The notes beneath the pieces are model-generated. The model saw only the letters and a program-made list of their open reading frames with translations. It was not told the origin of the DNA and did no database searches. A DNA stretch of 64,000 bases from Weeksella massiliensis (lineage in GTDB: Bacteria; Bacteroidota; Bacteroidia; Flavobacteriales; Weeksellaceae), in NCBI GenBank assembly GCA_000751595.1, contig CCMH01000045.1, forward strand, positions 33,335 through 97,334. The letters run 5' to 3'. The position numbers and the translations under genes were made by a program. The stretch's first letter is position 1. Each line of letters begins with the position of its first letter. Positions 6,894 through 16,853 of the stretch are shown here, one piece after another.

Positions 6894-9542
6894 TTGTTTA
6901 GCTACGCTTTTAAACATATTATATTTTGTTCGCCCTTCCTTGTTTGTGCTATTTCGTACGGACAAATACAAGAAAAGGACACGCAAAAATCGACCCAAGA
7001 TTCTATCAAACTGGATACCATAATACCGGTGAAGAAATCGAAATTAGAGCATACGGTAGCACGATCGTCTGATGATGAAGTGCATGATCGTAAGAAAAAC
7101 ATTACCTATTTGTTGCGCGAGGCAAAAGTAGATTATGAAGATATGAAGATCGAAGCCGATTATATCGAAATCGATTGGAATACTGGTGATGTGTACGCGG
7201 AAGGGAAAAGAGATTCGATCGGGAATGTGATCGAACGAACAAAATTTAAGCAAGGTGCTAACGAGTTCGAACAAGAAGCCTTCAAAGTCAATTTCAAAAC
7301 TAAAATGGGAATTGCTTATAATATTCGGCTCAATGAAGATGAAGGGGTAATTGTGGCCGATCGTGTAAAAAGAATCAACGATTCGGTGATGTATCTTTCT
7401 CGAGCCGATTATACGACCGATACTTTTTTCAAAGACGGAAAAACCAATGAACCCGATTATGTTTTGCGAACGACAAGAGGAAAGCTGATCGATAAAAAAG
7501 AAGAAGGAGAAAAACTCTTAATTGCCGGACCAACAAATATGCGTATCTACGATATCCCGACACCTTTGGCGTTGCCTTTTGCCTATATCCCGATGGGAAG
7601 TAAAAGAGCCGCTGGGATTTTGTTGCCCTCTTTCGGGGAGCGTGCAGACGTTGGTTTTTATTTGGATGGATTAGGCTATTATATGCCAATCGGCGAATAT
7701 CTTGATCTCGAACTCCAAACGCGATTCTATACCAAAGGAAGTTGGGGAGTGAATTTGATGAGCCGATACAAAGTTAATTATCGGTATAATGGTAGTTTCG
7801 CCGGAAGTTACGAAAATCGAATCACAGGAATCAAAGGTTTGAATGCCGATACTCCGGGCGGAATTAGAGATCCGAGAAATATTTTCACACAATCGAAATT
7901 GTACAATGTTCGTTGGCAACATTCGCAAGATCAGAAATCGAATCCATATTTCAATTTCAATGCAAGTGTTAACTTTTCGAGTAGTCAATATTATCAACAA
8001 TCCATTCGAAACTCCAATTATCTGAGTGGAGATGTCTATAACAATACCGCAAACTCGAATATTAGTTTGCGTAAATCATTCGAAAATTTACCAATCACCA
8101 TGACTTTGGATGCTTCGCATTCACAGAATTATCAAACTGGCCGAATCGATTTGACGCTTCCTCGTTTCACGATGAATATGAGTCGTCAGTTTCCTTTCGC
8201 ACCAAAAACAGGCCCCAAAAAAGGCTTGCTACATAATCTTGCCGTTACTTATGGTCTAAGTGCTGCCAACCAAATTGGGACGACCGATGATACGTTTTTT
8301 ACCGATGTGATGTGGAAAGAACAAATGAGAACAGGTATGCAACACAAGGTAGATTTATCGACCAATGTTACGTTAGCTAATTATTTTCCGTTGACGCTTT
8401 CGGCGAATTATAACGAAGTTTGGGCGTTGAATAACACCAGAAAATATTGGGACGAAAATTCGGAAACGGTGATTGCAGAACGATTGAATGGTTTTTATCG
8501 ATATGGGAATATCAACACTTCGGCGAGCATCAGCACAAGTTTGTATGGGACGTGGTTAGCAAAAGATAAACAAGCCAAAATACAAGGGATTCGCCATGTG
8601 CTTACACCTTCGATTGGTTACAGTTTCAGCCCTAATACAGGAGCGAAATATATAGGGGTTTATGGGCAACCGGATAGTAATTCTGCCAACTCAGCTCTGC
8701 AATATCATAACTATAATTTTTTCGAGAATACTTTATATGGACAACCAAATACGCAAGTGACAAATGCTTTGAATTTTTCGTTGTCGAATAATTTAGAACT
8801 GAAAGTTCGCGATGAAAAAGAAAAATCGGGTTACCGAAAAATCAAGATTTTCGATTATCTGAATTTGAGTACTTCGTATAATTTTGCGGCTGATGAATTC
8901 AAGTTGAGTCCGATCGCGATGTCAGGTTCGACGAGTCTTTTGGGTCGAAATATGAAATTGAATTTCAGTGCCACTTTTGATCCTTATAAAATTCAATTCG
9001 AAGAAGGAAGTCGCTACGGAACTCGAATCGATGAGTTGGGTGCTTTTAGAGTTTCGGCTTTCAATATCAATACAGGTTATACATTTGATAATAATACGTT
9101 TGGTGGGAAGAAATTCGATGCGAAAAATTATAAAAAACAAGGAACCGTCTTAGATGAGGTTTTCTATTTCGATGAAGAAGATTACGCGCAGTTTGCTATT
9201 CCATGGAGTTTTGGGGTAAATCTGGGCTATACGTACGCCAAAGGCTTATCGCGCGAAGCAAGTCAGAACGCATCGATGGCCATGACGGCTTCGGTTTCAC
9301 CTTCACCCTATTGGCAGATTTCTGCGAACGGAACCTATGATTTGGTGAACAAAGAATTGGTAGGGACAAGGATAAGTTTGGCGCGTGATTTACGTAGTTT
9401 TAATTTTACCTTTAGTTGGATTCCGGTCGGCGTGTACAAAACTTGGGATTTCTTTATTGGGATAAAAGCTTCTATCTTGAGCGATGCCGTGAAATACGAA
9501 CAACAATCGTCTAATCAATTATTCAACACGGTAGGATTCTAA
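6894..9542 (+). CDS. lptD: LptD/OstA-like outer-membrane LPS assembly protein
   Basis: 882 residues starting at TTG. No ATG precedes it because an in-frame stop lies just upstream, and the first codons encode a plausible signal peptide (HIIFCSPFLVCAISYGQ). An N-terminal OstA-like jelly-roll follows (YEDMKIEADYIEIDWNTGDVYAEG). Then comes a large beta-barrel of alternating aromatic/polar strands ending in a C-terminal Phe (LFNTVGF). This matches the Bacteroidota putative LptD family, which inserts lipopolysaccharide into the outer leaflet. The stop is followed by 76 bp and then ridA. The last codons contain a GGTAGGAT core. Confidence 0.9.
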   Translation: MFSYAFKHIIFCSPFLVCAISYGQIQEKDTQKSTQDSIKLDTIIPVKKSKLEHTVARSSDDEVHDRKKNITYLLREAKVDYEDMKIEADYIEIDWNTGDVYAEGKRDSIGNVIERTKFKQGANEFEQEAFKVNFKTKMGIAYNIRLNEDEGVIVADRVKRINDSVMYLSRADYTTDTFFKDGKTNEPDYVLRTTRGKLIDKKEEGEKLLIAGPTNMRIYDIPTPLALPFAYIPMGSKRAAGILLPSFGERADVGFYLDGLGYYMPIGEYLDLELQTRFYTKGSWGVNLMSRYKVNYRYNGSFAGSYENRITGIKGLNADTPGGIRDPRNIFTQSKLYNVRWQHSQDQKSNPYFNFNASVNFSSSQYYQQSIRNSNYLSGDVYNNTANSNISLRKSFENLPITMTLDASHSQNYQTGRIDLTLPRFTMNMSRQFPFAPKTGPKKGLLHNLAVTYGLSAANQIGTTDDTFFTDVMWKEQMRTGMQHKVDLSTNVTLANYFPLTLSANYNEVWALNNTRKYWDENSETVIAERLNGFYRYGNINTSASISTSLYGTWLAKDKQAKIQGIRHVLTPSIGYSFSPNTGAKYIGVYGQPDSNSANSALQYHNYNFFENTLYGQPNTQVTNALNFSLSNNLELKVRDEKEKSGYRKIKIFDYLNLSTSYNFAADEFKLSPIAMSGSTSLLGRNMKLNFSATFDPYKIQFEEGSRYGTRIDELGAFRVSAFNINTGYTFDNNTFGGKKFDAKNYKKQGTVLDEVFYFDEEDYAQFAIPWSFGVNLGYTYAKGLSREASQNASMAMTASVSPSPYWQISANGTYDLVNKELVGTRISLARDLRSFNFTFSWIPVGVYKTWDFFIGIKASILSDAVKYEQQSSNQLFNTVGF

Positions 9543-9589
9543 TCAAGACGATAAATTAATTTAATAAATATACTAATCATAACATGGAG

Positions 9590-9612
9590 GATTTTATCCT
9601 ACCAAAAAAAAA
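9590..9612. repeat. Copy of the dispersed GGTAGGAT motif (minus orientation)
   Basis: The plus strand reads TTTTATCCTACCAAAAA, with the core ATCCTACC at 9596-9603, in the gap between lptD and ridA. It overlaps the leader of ridA, where a purine-rich run (AAAAAAAAAG) stands in front of the ATG. Confidence 0.5.
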
Positions 9613-9618
9613 GATAAC

Positions 9619-10005
9619 ATGAGAAAAGTAATTCATACAGAAAATGCACCCAAAGCCATTGGGCCTTATTCGCAAGCGATAGCCTGCAACGGATTGGTTT
9701 TTGTGTCGGGACAAGTTCCGGTAAATCCAGAAACGGGCGAAGTAGTCACTTCTTCTTTTGCCGATGAGGTACATCAGGTGATGAAAAATGTGAATGCAAT
9801 CTTGGCCGAGGCTGGGACTTCTATAAATAATGCAGTAAAAGTTACCATTTTCTTGAGCGATATGAATAACTTTGCAGAGTTGAACGAATTGTACGCCGGT
9901 TATTTATCGAGCGATCAATATCCTGCGCGCGAATGTGTACAAGTAGCACGTTTGCCACGCGATGTTAACGTAGAAATATCGGTGATAGCACAATGTGTAA
10001 ACTAA
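9619..10005 (+). CDS. ridA: RidA family reactive enamine/imine deaminase
   Basis: 128 residues, the standard RidA length. Motifs are NAPKAIGPYSQAI near the N-terminus, VFVSGQVPVNPETGE, and the C-terminal block ARECVQVARLPRDVNVEISV, which includes the conserved arginine that binds the carboxylate. RidA hydrolyses 2-aminoacrylate and related intermediates made by PLP enzymes. It sits 3 bp before a small membrane-protein gene that is itself 2 bp before pdxA, so the three are co-transcribed. The coupling of RidA with PLP biosynthesis makes biochemical sense, because its substrates come from PLP enzymes. Confidence 0.95.
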   Translation: MRKVIHTENAPKAIGPYSQAIACNGLVFVSGQVPVNPETGEVVTSSFADEVHQVMKNVNAILAEAGTSINNAVKVTIFLSDMNNFAELNELYAGYLSSDQYPARECVQVARLPRDVNVEISVIAQCVN

Positions 10006-10008
10006 ATC

Positions 10009-10479
10009 ATGATTAAAGATCGAACTGTCCTACGAAATACCATAGCCGTTCTTATTGGCTTGGTCGTTGCCCTAGTTTTTATGACCACCGCGATAACCTT
10101 TGTTGCTACCTTTTATGGGTGGGAAGTGGATGGTCTTATTTTTGATGAATGGCGACATGTAGTGAAAAATTTTGCACGACTATCAGAAGCTAATCAAGAA
10201 AGAGGTTTCTTTTGGTCTTTGTTAATCTCTGCCGGAATCGGCTCGATGATCGGAGGAACAATAACCGCTATTTTGGTAAAAAGAGCCAAGTTAGCTTACG
10301 CAATGCTGATTGGTTTCATTTTGTTACTGATTGGCTTGCTGGATATTATTTTTACTCCGTATCATCCGTTTTGGTACGAAATTACCCTTTTACCTGTTCT
10401 CTTTTTCTTCTCATGGTTAGGAGGAAAAGTAGTGGTGGTAATCTATAAAAAATTCTTTCGTCATCAGAAAGTACAATAA
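10009..10479 (+). CDS. Small membrane protein of unknown function
   Basis: 156 residues with four predicted membrane helices: about residues 9-33 (NTIAVLIGLVVALVFMTTAI), 67-88, 93-113 and 120-142. The first loop is acidic/aromatic, and the C-terminus is basic (KKFFRHQKVQ). I do not recognise a named family. It is translationally linked between ridA (3 bp gap) and pdxA (2 bp gap). That suggests regular co-expression but gives no functional clue. No catalytic motif is visible. Confidence 0.85.
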   Translation: MIKDRTVLRNTIAVLIGLVVALVFMTTAITFVATFYGWEVDGLIFDEWRHVVKNFARLSEANQERGFFWSLLISAGIGSMIGGTITAILVKRAKLAYAMLIGFILLLIGLLDIIFTPYHPFWYEITLLPVLFFFSWLGGKVVVVIYKKFFRHQKVQ

Positions 10480-10481
10480 TT

Positions 10482-11555
10482 ATGAGTGAACATCATACAA
10501 AAATAAAAATAGCCATCTCGATAGGAGATTATAATGGGATAGGACCCGAAGTAATTTTGAAGAGTTTGGCCGAAAAAGAAATGACCGATTTCTTTACACC
10601 TATCATCTTTGCATCGACCAAGTTGCTCAATTATCATAAAGATAAGTTGAAATTGGATCGAATTTATTTGCAAGGAATTCCCCATGCAAGCAAAGCGGTA
10701 GAAGGAAAAATTAACGTTGTTAATCTTTGGAAAGATCCGATTGATACCCATTTCGGACAATCGACCAAAGAAACGGGTGAACACGCTTATCAGTCGTTGA
10801 AAGCTGCTGCAGAGGCAGTTTCAGAAGGTCATGCAGACGTGTTGGTAACAGCGCCCATCAACAAAGATAATATTCAGTCAGAAGCATTTAAGTTTCCGGG
10901 ACATACCGAATATTTAGGAGAAGTTTGGGGCGGAAATCCATTGATGTTTATGGTGTCTGATGAAATTAAAGTGGGCTTGGTAACTCAACATATTCCTTTA
11001 CAAGAAGTAGCGCAAAACATCACACCGAAAAATGTGGAAGTGAAAATTGGACAAATCGCTAAATCATTGATTCGCGATTACGGAATAGAAAAACCAAAAA
11101 TTGCAGTTTTAGGACTCAATCCGCACGCCGGAGATAACGGTTTGTTGGGCAAAGAAGAACAAGAAATTTTGATGCCTGTTATTGATAAACAAAGAGAACG
11201 AGGACATATTGTTTTTGGACCCTATCCTGCAGATAGTTTTTTTACGCCTCACAATTTGCATGCATTTGACGCAGTTTTGGCAATGTACCATGACCAAGGA
11301 TTGATTCCTTTCAAAACTATCGCTTTCGAAGAAGGTGTAAATTTCACGGCTGGATTGTCGCACGTTCGTACCTCGCCAGATCACGGAGTGGCGTATGATA
11401 TCGCTGGCAAAGGAATCGCCGATCCTACTTCTTTTAGAGAAGCAATGTATACCGCGGTAGAGATTTATCGTAATCGTAGCGAATACAAAGAGTTAACAAA
11501 AAACGTCCTCAGGCCGATGAAAATGATGGTGGAGAAGGGCGATCAGAATGAATAA
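10482..11555 (+). CDS. pdxA: 4-hydroxythreonine-4-phosphate dehydrogenase
   Basis: 357 residues. PdxA catalyses NAD-dependent oxidation and decarboxylation of 4-phosphohydroxy-L-threonine in the DXP-dependent route to pyridoxal phosphate. Visible family signatures are SIGDYNGIGPEVILKSL at the start, TAPINKDN and FPGHTEYLGE with the metal-binding His, and the C-terminal YHDQGLIPFKTIAF and RTSPDHGVAYDIAGKG. The length is typical. It is the last gene of the ridA-membrane protein-pdxA operon. Confidence 0.97.
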   Translation: MSEHHTKIKIAISIGDYNGIGPEVILKSLAEKEMTDFFTPIIFASTKLLNYHKDKLKLDRIYLQGIPHASKAVEGKINVVNLWKDPIDTHFGQSTKETGEHAYQSLKAAAEAVSEGHADVLVTAPINKDNIQSEAFKFPGHTEYLGEVWGGNPLMFMVSDEIKVGLVTQHIPLQEVAQNITPKNVEVKIGQIAKSLIRDYGIEKPKIAVLGLNPHAGDNGLLGKEEQEILMPVIDKQRERGHIVFGPYPADSFFTPHNLHAFDAVLAMYHDQGLIPFKTIAFEEGVNFTAGLSHVRTSPDHGVAYDIAGKGIADPTSFREAMYTAVEIYRNRSEYKELTKNVLRPMKMMVEKGDQNE

Positions 11556-11610
11556 GGAAAAAACTTCGAAAATTTTATCGAATTTTATCCCAATAGATTA
11601 AAATAAATAT

Positions 11611-11618
11611 TATCTTTG
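11611..11618 (+). promoter_or_regulatory. -7 promoter box of yceD-rpmF
   Basis: TATCTTTG, an exact TAnnTTTG match, 16 bp before the chosen ATG (11634) of the DUF177 gene. Its presence argues that the more upstream TTG inside this box is not the start codon. Confidence 0.6.
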
Positions 11619-11633
11619 CAGACCTTTTGTGTG

Positions 11634-12212
<579 letters not shown>

Positions 12213-12267
12213 TAAAAGGGAAATAAAAATAATAAACAACGTATTAACGAAATTAAAGTAGATAGAT

Positions 12268-12465
12268 ATGGCACATCCTAAGAGACGTCAGTCAAGCACA
12301 AGAAGAGATAAAAGAAGAACACATTACAAAATCGAAGCGCCACAATTAGCAATCGATAAAACAACAGGTGAAGCTCACTTATATCACAGAGCTCACTGGT
12401 CTGATGGAAAATTATATTACAAAGGAAAAGTAGTATTAGAAAAAGAAACAGAAGTTTCTGAATAA
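12268..12465 (+). CDS. rpmF: 50S ribosomal protein L32
   Basis: 65 residues, starting [19 protein letters not shown], a clear L32 N-terminus. This is the zinc-free form: the C-terminal half ([18 protein letters not shown]) lacks the paired cysteines of zinc-ribbon L32. It is 55 bp downstream of yceD, as in many bacteria where yceD-rpmF leads into fatty-acid genes. Here accB and accC follow. A strong terminator hairpin lies just after the stop. Confidence 0.97.
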   Translation: MAHPKRRQSSTRRDKRRTHYKIEAPQLAIDKTTGEAHLYHRAHWSDGKLYYKGKVVLEKETEVSE

Positions 12466-12482
12466 TCCTTTGATAAAGAAAA

Positions 12483-12520
12483 AAAAAGCTGTTTCTTGCA
12501 AAAAGAGGCAGCTTTTTATT
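12483..12520 (+). terminator. Terminator after rpmF
   Basis: AAAAAGCTG / CAGCTTTTT with extension through G-U pairs, followed by a T-rich run. Confidence 0.75.
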
Positions 12521-12531
12521 TTTATTATTAA

Positions 12532-12539
12532 TAAATTTG
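12532..12539 (+). promoter_or_regulatory. -7 promoter box of accB
   Basis: TAAATTTG, an exact TAnnTTTG match between the rpmF terminator and accB. It gives the acc genes a promoter of their own. Confidence 0.5.
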
Positions 12540-12588
12540 AATCCTTTATTAAAAGGAAAAGTAACGTTAGGCTAAAAAAATCACAAGT

Positions 12589-13065
12589 ATGGATATTAAA
12601 GACATTCAAAATTTAATCAAATTTGTTTCTAAAGCAGAAGTTGCAGAAGTAAGCATTAAGCAAGAAGATATCGAAATCAAAATCAAAACCTTGCATAGTG
12701 TGCCTGCACAAACAGGTGTGCAACAAGTATATATGCCACAAATGCCAGCTGCACAAGCGCCAGCAATTTCGGCTGCACCTGCAGAAGCAGCAGCAACTCC
12801 CGCTGCAGCAGACGAAGATGCAAATTTAGTGACTGTAAAATCTCCAATGATTGGTACTTTCTATCGCTCAGCAGGGCCAGGAAAAGAACCATTTGTACAA
12901 GTAGGAGATTCAATTGCACCAGGAAAAGTATTGTGTATCGTAGAAGCGATGAAACTTTTCAACGAAATCGAATCAGAAGTTTCTGGTAAAATCGTGAAAA
13001 TCTTAGTAGACGACGCTACACCAGTAGAATATGATCAACCATTGTTCTTGGTAGATCCATCATAA
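12589..13065 (+). CDS. accB: Biotin carboxyl carrier protein of acetyl-CoA carboxylase
   Basis: 158 residues. A short N-terminal helical region (MDIKDIQNLIKFVSKAE) is joined by an Ala/Pro-rich flexible linker (about residues 50-76) to a biotinyl domain. The biotinylated lysine is K122 in the EAMKLFNEI motif. It carries CO2 between the biotin carboxylase AccC (the next gene) and the carboxyltransferase, whose genes are not in this window. Length and layout are typical of bacterial AccB. It is 107 bp before accC, and one copy of the dispersed repeat lies in between. Confidence 0.97.
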   Translation: MDIKDIQNLIKFVSKAEVAEVSIKQEDIEIKIKTLHSVPAQTGVQQVYMPQMPAAQAPAISAAPAEAAATPAAADEDANLVTVKSPMIGTFYRSAGPGKEPFVQVGDSIAPGKVLCIVEAMKLFNEIESEVSGKIVKILVDDATPVEYDQPLFLVDPS

Positions 13066-13086
13066 TTTAGTTAGCAAGCAATATTG

Positions 13087-13100
13087 TTTCGGTAGGATAG
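13087..13100 (+). repeat. Copy of the dispersed GGTAGGAT motif between accB and accC
   Basis: TTTCGGTAGGATAG, the full-length motif in plus orientation. The core can fold with the following TCCTA (13108-13112) as a short TAGGA/TCCTA stem, so it may form a small hairpin inside the acc operon transcript. Confidence 0.6.
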
Positions 13101-13172
13101 AATCTGTCCTAAAAAAATAATATTGAATCGAATTACTAATTTCATCAAACCATTAATTCACTAATTAAAATT

Positions 13173-14534
13173 ATGTTCAAAAAAATATTAATTGCCAACC
13201 GAGGAGAGATTGCTATGCGCGTTATTCGTACAGCAAAAGAAATGGGAATACAAACCGTAGCGGTGTATTCTAAAGCAGATGAAACCTCTTTGCATGTTCG
13301 CTTTGCAGACGAAGCAGTATGTATCGGTCCTGCACCAAGTAAAGATTCTTACCTGAAAATGACCAACATTATTGCAGCGGCAGAAATTACCGATGCAGAT
13401 GCTATTCATCCTGGGTACGGATTTTTATCAGAAAATTCTACTTTCTCTAAAATTTGTGCTTCTAATAATATAAAATTTATCGGAGCAACACCAGAACAAA
13501 TCGATCGCATGGGTGATAAAGCCAATGCAAAAGCAACCATGAAAGAAGCAGGAGTTCCTGTGGTTCCAGGGTCGGACGGTTTGTTAGAAAGTTATGAGCA
13601 AGCGTTAGAAATTGCTCGTGAAATCAAATACCCTGTCATGCTAAAAGCAACTGCCGGTGGTGGTGGAAAAGGAATGCGTGCCATCTGGAAAGAAGAAGAT
13701 TTACTCCATGCTTGGGAATCTGCTCGTACAGAAGCCGCAGCTGCTTTCGGGAACGATGGAATGTACATGGAAAAGTTAATCGAAGAGCCTCGTCATATCG
13801 AAATTCAGATAGCGGGAGATCAGTTCGGGAAAGCTTGTCATTTATCAGAACGAGATTGTTCTATCCAACGTCGTAACCAAAAATTAGTAGAAGAAACTCC
13901 ATCACCAATCATGACCGATGAATTGCGCGAGCGCATGGGAGAAGCGGCAGTTAGAGCTGCTGAATATATTGGTTATGAAGGAGTTGGTACGATAGAATTC
14001 TTAGTGGATAAACATGGAGATTTCTATTTTATGGAGATGAATACACGTATCCAAGTAGAACATCCGATTACCGAACAAGTAACAGGTTTTGATTTGGTTC
14101 GTGAACAAATTTTGTTAGCAGCCGGACAACCGATTTCGGGTAAAAATTATTATCCTACCATGCATTCAATCGAATGTAGAATCAATGCAGAAGATCCGTA
14201 TAACGATTTCCGTCCTTCCCCGGGGAAAATAACTTCAATCAATATTCCTGGAGGAAACGGAGTGCGTGTAGATACGCATGTGTACGCCGGTTATACCATT
14301 CCGCCAAACTACGACTCGATGATTGCGAAGTTGATCACAACGGCAATGACAAGAGAAGAAGCGATTCAGAAAATGAAACGTGCCTTAGAAGAATTTTACA
14401 TCGAAGGAATCAAAACGACTGTTCCGTTTCACTTGCAATTGATGGACAATCCAGATTTTATTGCGGGGAATTATACTACAAAATTCATGGAAGATTTCGT
14501 TCTCGATCCGTCGTATGCTGATTACGAAGGTTAG
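13173..14534 (+). CDS. accC: Acetyl-CoA carboxylase, biotin carboxylase subunit
   Basis: 453 residues, typical AccC. It performs ATP- and bicarbonate-dependent carboxylation of AccB-biotin, the first step of malonyl-CoA synthesis. Signatures are [20 protein letters not shown] at the N-terminus, the Gly-rich ATP loop [12 protein letters not shown], catalytic/ATP-site [15 protein letters not shown], and [18 protein letters not shown]. It follows accB, and a terminator hairpin lies after the stop. Confidence 0.98.
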   Translation: MFKKILIANRGEIAMRVIRTAKEMGIQTVAVYSKADETSLHVRFADEAVCIGPAPSKDSYLKMTNIIAAAEITDADAIHPGYGFLSENSTFSKICASNNIKFIGATPEQIDRMGDKANAKATMKEAGVPVVPGSDGLLESYEQALEIAREIKYPVMLKATAGGGGKGMRAIWKEEDLLHAWESARTEAAAAFGNDGMYMEKLIEEPRHIEIQIAGDQFGKACHLSERDCSIQRRNQKLVEETPSPIMTDELRERMGEAAVRAAEYIGYEGVGTIEFLVDKHGDFYFMEMNTRIQVEHPITEQVTGFDLVREQILLAAGQPISGKNYYPTMHSIECRINAEDPYNDFRPSPGKITSINIPGGNGVRVDTHVYAGYTIPPNYDSMIAKLITTAMTREEAIQKMKRALEEFYIEGIKTTVPFHLQLMDNPDFIAGNYTTKFMEDFVLDPSYADYEG

Positions 14535-14562
14535 AATAAAAGAATAATCTTATCGAAAATAG

Positions 14563-14595
14563 AAAAGCTCAGACAGAAAGTTTGAGCTTTTTTTG
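14563..14595 (+). terminator. Terminator after accC
   Basis: AAAAGCTCA / TGAGCTTTT stem, 11-base loop, followed by a T run. Confidence 0.8.
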
Positions 14596-14636
14596 TTTTT
14601 AAGAAATTAGGATTTAATAATTTGTATAAAAAATTG

Positions 14637-14644
14637 TACATTTG
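14637..14644 (+). promoter_or_regulatory. -7 promoter box of tig
   Basis: TACATTTG, an exact TAnnTTTG match, 18 bp before the tig ATG. Confidence 0.55.
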
Positions 14645-14661
14645 CAACCCAAATTCAAACG

Positions 14662-16002
14662 ATGAATATTACTAAAAATACAACAGGAAATTTATCAGCT
14701 GTGATTAGTGTAGCAATTGATAAAGCAGATTACCAAGAAAAAGTAGATGATGTACTAAAGCAGTACAAAAAAACCGCTAACATCAAAGGGTTTAGAAAAG
14801 GACAAGTTCCAATGAGTTTTGTGAAAAAACAATACGAAAAACCAGTAATTTTTGATGTGGTAAACGAATTGTTACAAAAAGAATTGAACAATTATATCAA
14901 CGAAGAAAAAATTTCTATCCTTGGAAATCCAATTCCTGTCGCACAAGAAAATATCGATTGGGATGCTGATCAATTAACTTTTGATTTTGAGATTGGTCTT
15001 GCTCCAGAAATCGAAGTCGATTTGAAATCTATCGAAGTTCCGGCTTATGAAATTTATGTAAGCGACGAGGAAGTTGATAAATATGTGAAAAACTTTGCAC
15101 AACGTTACGGTAAAATGGAAAACGTAGATACGGTAGAAGAAAATACGGTATTAAAAGTGGAAGTGAAAGAAAAAGAGAACGAAGACGCTGTGAAAAATGC
15201 TTATATCCGTTTGGATGAAGTAAAAGATCAGAAAGTTTTTGTCGGAAAAAAAGTAAACGATACGTTTGACATCAATACCAAAGATATTTTTGAAGAAGAA
15301 GAAAACGCAGAAAATGTTTTCAACTTACCAAAAGAAGCTTTTGTTGATGGAGGTGTAGAGTTGGTTTTGACAATCAAAGAAATCAATAAAATTACCGATG
15401 CAGCAATCGACCAAGAATTGTTCGATAAAGTGTACGGAGAAGGAAGCGTTGATTCTGAAGAAGCTTTCCGTGAGAAAATCAAATCAGAATCAGAAAAAAT
15501 GTACGCCAAAGAAACCGATCGTCAATTGATGAACGAAGTGGTAGAGAAACTTATCAACGACACTAAGGTAGAATTACCAGAAGAGTTCTTGACAAAATGG
15601 TTACAATTCTCGAACGAGAACATCACCTCGGAAGAGCAAGCCAAAGAAGAGTTAGAAAAAATCTCTAAAAGCTTGAAATATCAATTGATCGAAAGCCGTT
15701 TGGCAGAAGCCAAAGGAATCGAAGTTACTGCCGAAGAAGTAAAAGCAGAAGCAGAAAAAGCGATTCGCGAGCAACTTGCAATGTACGGACAAAACGCTAT
15801 CCCAGAAGAAACCTTACAGTCGATCATCGGAAGCGCGTTGACCAACCAAGAAGAGTACAACCGTTTATCGTACCAAGTTTTTACTGACAAAATGTTAGCT
15901 GTTTACAAAGAAGGTGTAAAAATGTCGCCAAAGAAAGTAACCTTAGACGAATTTATTGCCATTGTAACCGAAGAAAATAAAGATTCGGAAGTAAAAGCAT
16001 AA
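14662..16002 (+). CDS. tig: Trigger factor
   Basis: 446 residues. The N-terminal ribosome-binding domain carries the signature GFRKGQVPMSFVKKQYEK (about residues 42-60). A degenerate FKBP-like region follows at about 150-245, and a long helical C-terminal arm-forming domain, very rich in Glu and Lys. Trigger factor binds nascent chains at the L23 exit site. It lies 51 bp before clpP and near clpX, the conserved tig-clpP-clpX order seen in many bacteria. In Bacteroidota the middle domain often lacks clear prolyl isomerase residues; I cannot settle activity here. Confidence 0.96.
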   Translation: MNITKNTTGNLSAVISVAIDKADYQEKVDDVLKQYKKTANIKGFRKGQVPMSFVKKQYEKPVIFDVVNELLQKELNNYINEEKISILGNPIPVAQENIDWDADQLTFDFEIGLAPEIEVDLKSIEVPAYEIYVSDEEVDKYVKNFAQRYGKMENVDTVEENTVLKVEVKEKENEDAVKNAYIRLDEVKDQKVFVGKKVNDTFDINTKDIFEEEENAENVFNLPKEAFVDGGVELVLTIKEINKITDAAIDQELFDKVYGEGSVDSEEAFREKIKSESEKMYAKETDRQLMNEVVEKLINDTKVELPEEFLTKWLQFSNENITSEEQAKEELEKISKSLKYQLIESRLAEAKGIEVTAEEVKAEAEKAIREQLAMYGQNAIPEETLQSIIGSALTNQEEYNRLSYQVFTDKMLAVYKEGVKMSPKKVTLDEFIAIVTEENKDSEVKA

Positions 16003-16053
16003 TTTGGATAAGTTTTTGCTATCTTACTACACAGTAAAATTTTATAGATAAAA

Positions 16054-16722
16054 ATGAAAAACGCTGGTAAAGAATTCAGAGATTATGCCATAAAGCACAG
16101 CGGGATTAGTAGCTTGACAATGGACAGCTATATCCAAGCCGTGACACCTTATATCATCGAAGAAAGAAAATTAAACGTTGCACAAATGGATGTTTTCTCT
16201 CGTTTGATGATGGATAGAATTATCTTTTTGGGAACTGCAATCGATGATCAGATTGCAAATATTATCCAAGCTCAGTTATTGTTCTTAGAAAGTACAGACG
16301 CAACCAAAGACATCCAAATCTATGTAAACTCACCAGGAGGTGGCGTATATGCAGGTTTAGGGATTTACGATACGATGCAGTTAGTGAAACCCGATGTTGC
16401 CACAATTTGTACGGGAATGGCGGCTTCTATGGGAGCTGTTCTATTGACTGCCGGAGCAAAAGGTAAACGTTCTGCACTGAAACACTCTCGAGTGATGATT
16501 CATCAACCTTTGGGTGGTGCACAAGGACAAGCAACCGACATGGAGATTACCTTGAAAGAAATCTTGAAACTGAAAAAAGAATTGTACGATATTATTTCTC
16601 ATCATTCAGGTCAGACCTTCGAACAGATAGAAAAGGACGGAGAAAGAGACTATTGGATGACGTCGGAAGAAGCAAAAAACTACGGCATGATTGACGAAGT
16701 TTTGGCACCAAACCGAAAATAA
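16054..16722 (+). CDS. clpP: ATP-dependent Clp protease proteolytic subunit
   Basis: 222 residues. The serine-protease core shows the nucleophile in [20 protein letters not shown], the catalytic His in [19 protein letters not shown], and the Asp further on in [14 protein letters not shown]. There is an N-terminal extension of about 20 residues ([20 protein letters not shown]), common in Flavobacteria and presumably processed. It assembles into tetradecamers capped by ClpX, encoded next. A strong terminator lies between the two, and clpX has its own promoter. Confidence 0.98.
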   Translation: MKNAGKEFRDYAIKHSGISSLTMDSYIQAVTPYIIEERKLNVAQMDVFSRLMMDRIIFLGTAIDDQIANIIQAQLLFLESTDATKDIQIYVNSPGGGVYAGLGIYDTMQLVKPDVATICTGMAASMGAVLLTAGAKGKRSALKHSRVMIHQPLGGAQGQATDMEITLKEILKLKKELYDIISHHSGQTFEQIEKDGERDYWMTSEEAKNYGMIDEVLAPNRK

Positions 16723-16755
16723 TATCTCGCTTTTTAAAGCATCATAATTAATAAA

Positions 16756-16790
16756 AAATCCTTCCTACTTGCAGAAGGATTTTTTTTTAA
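16756..16790 (+). terminator. Terminator between clpP and clpX
   Basis: AAATCCTTC / GAAGGATTT stem with a loop of nine bases, followed by eight or more T. Confidence 0.85.
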
Positions 16791-16821
16791 GTCGATGTTA
16801 GTTAAATACATAAAAGATAAT

Positions 16822-16829
16822 TAACTTTG
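16822..16829 (+). promoter_or_regulatory. -7 promoter box of clpX
   Basis: TAACTTTG, an exact match, 24 bp before the TTG start of clpX. It implies a short leader and supports that start. Confidence 0.6.
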
Positions 16830-16853
16830 CAAGTTCAAAAAAAATAAAATCTT

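Noticed and set aside
11616..11633. TTG start for the DUF177 gene, giving an N-terminus MQTFCV
   Set aside because: The TTG lies inside the -7 promoter box TATCTTTG; the ATG at 11634 fits the family N-terminus.
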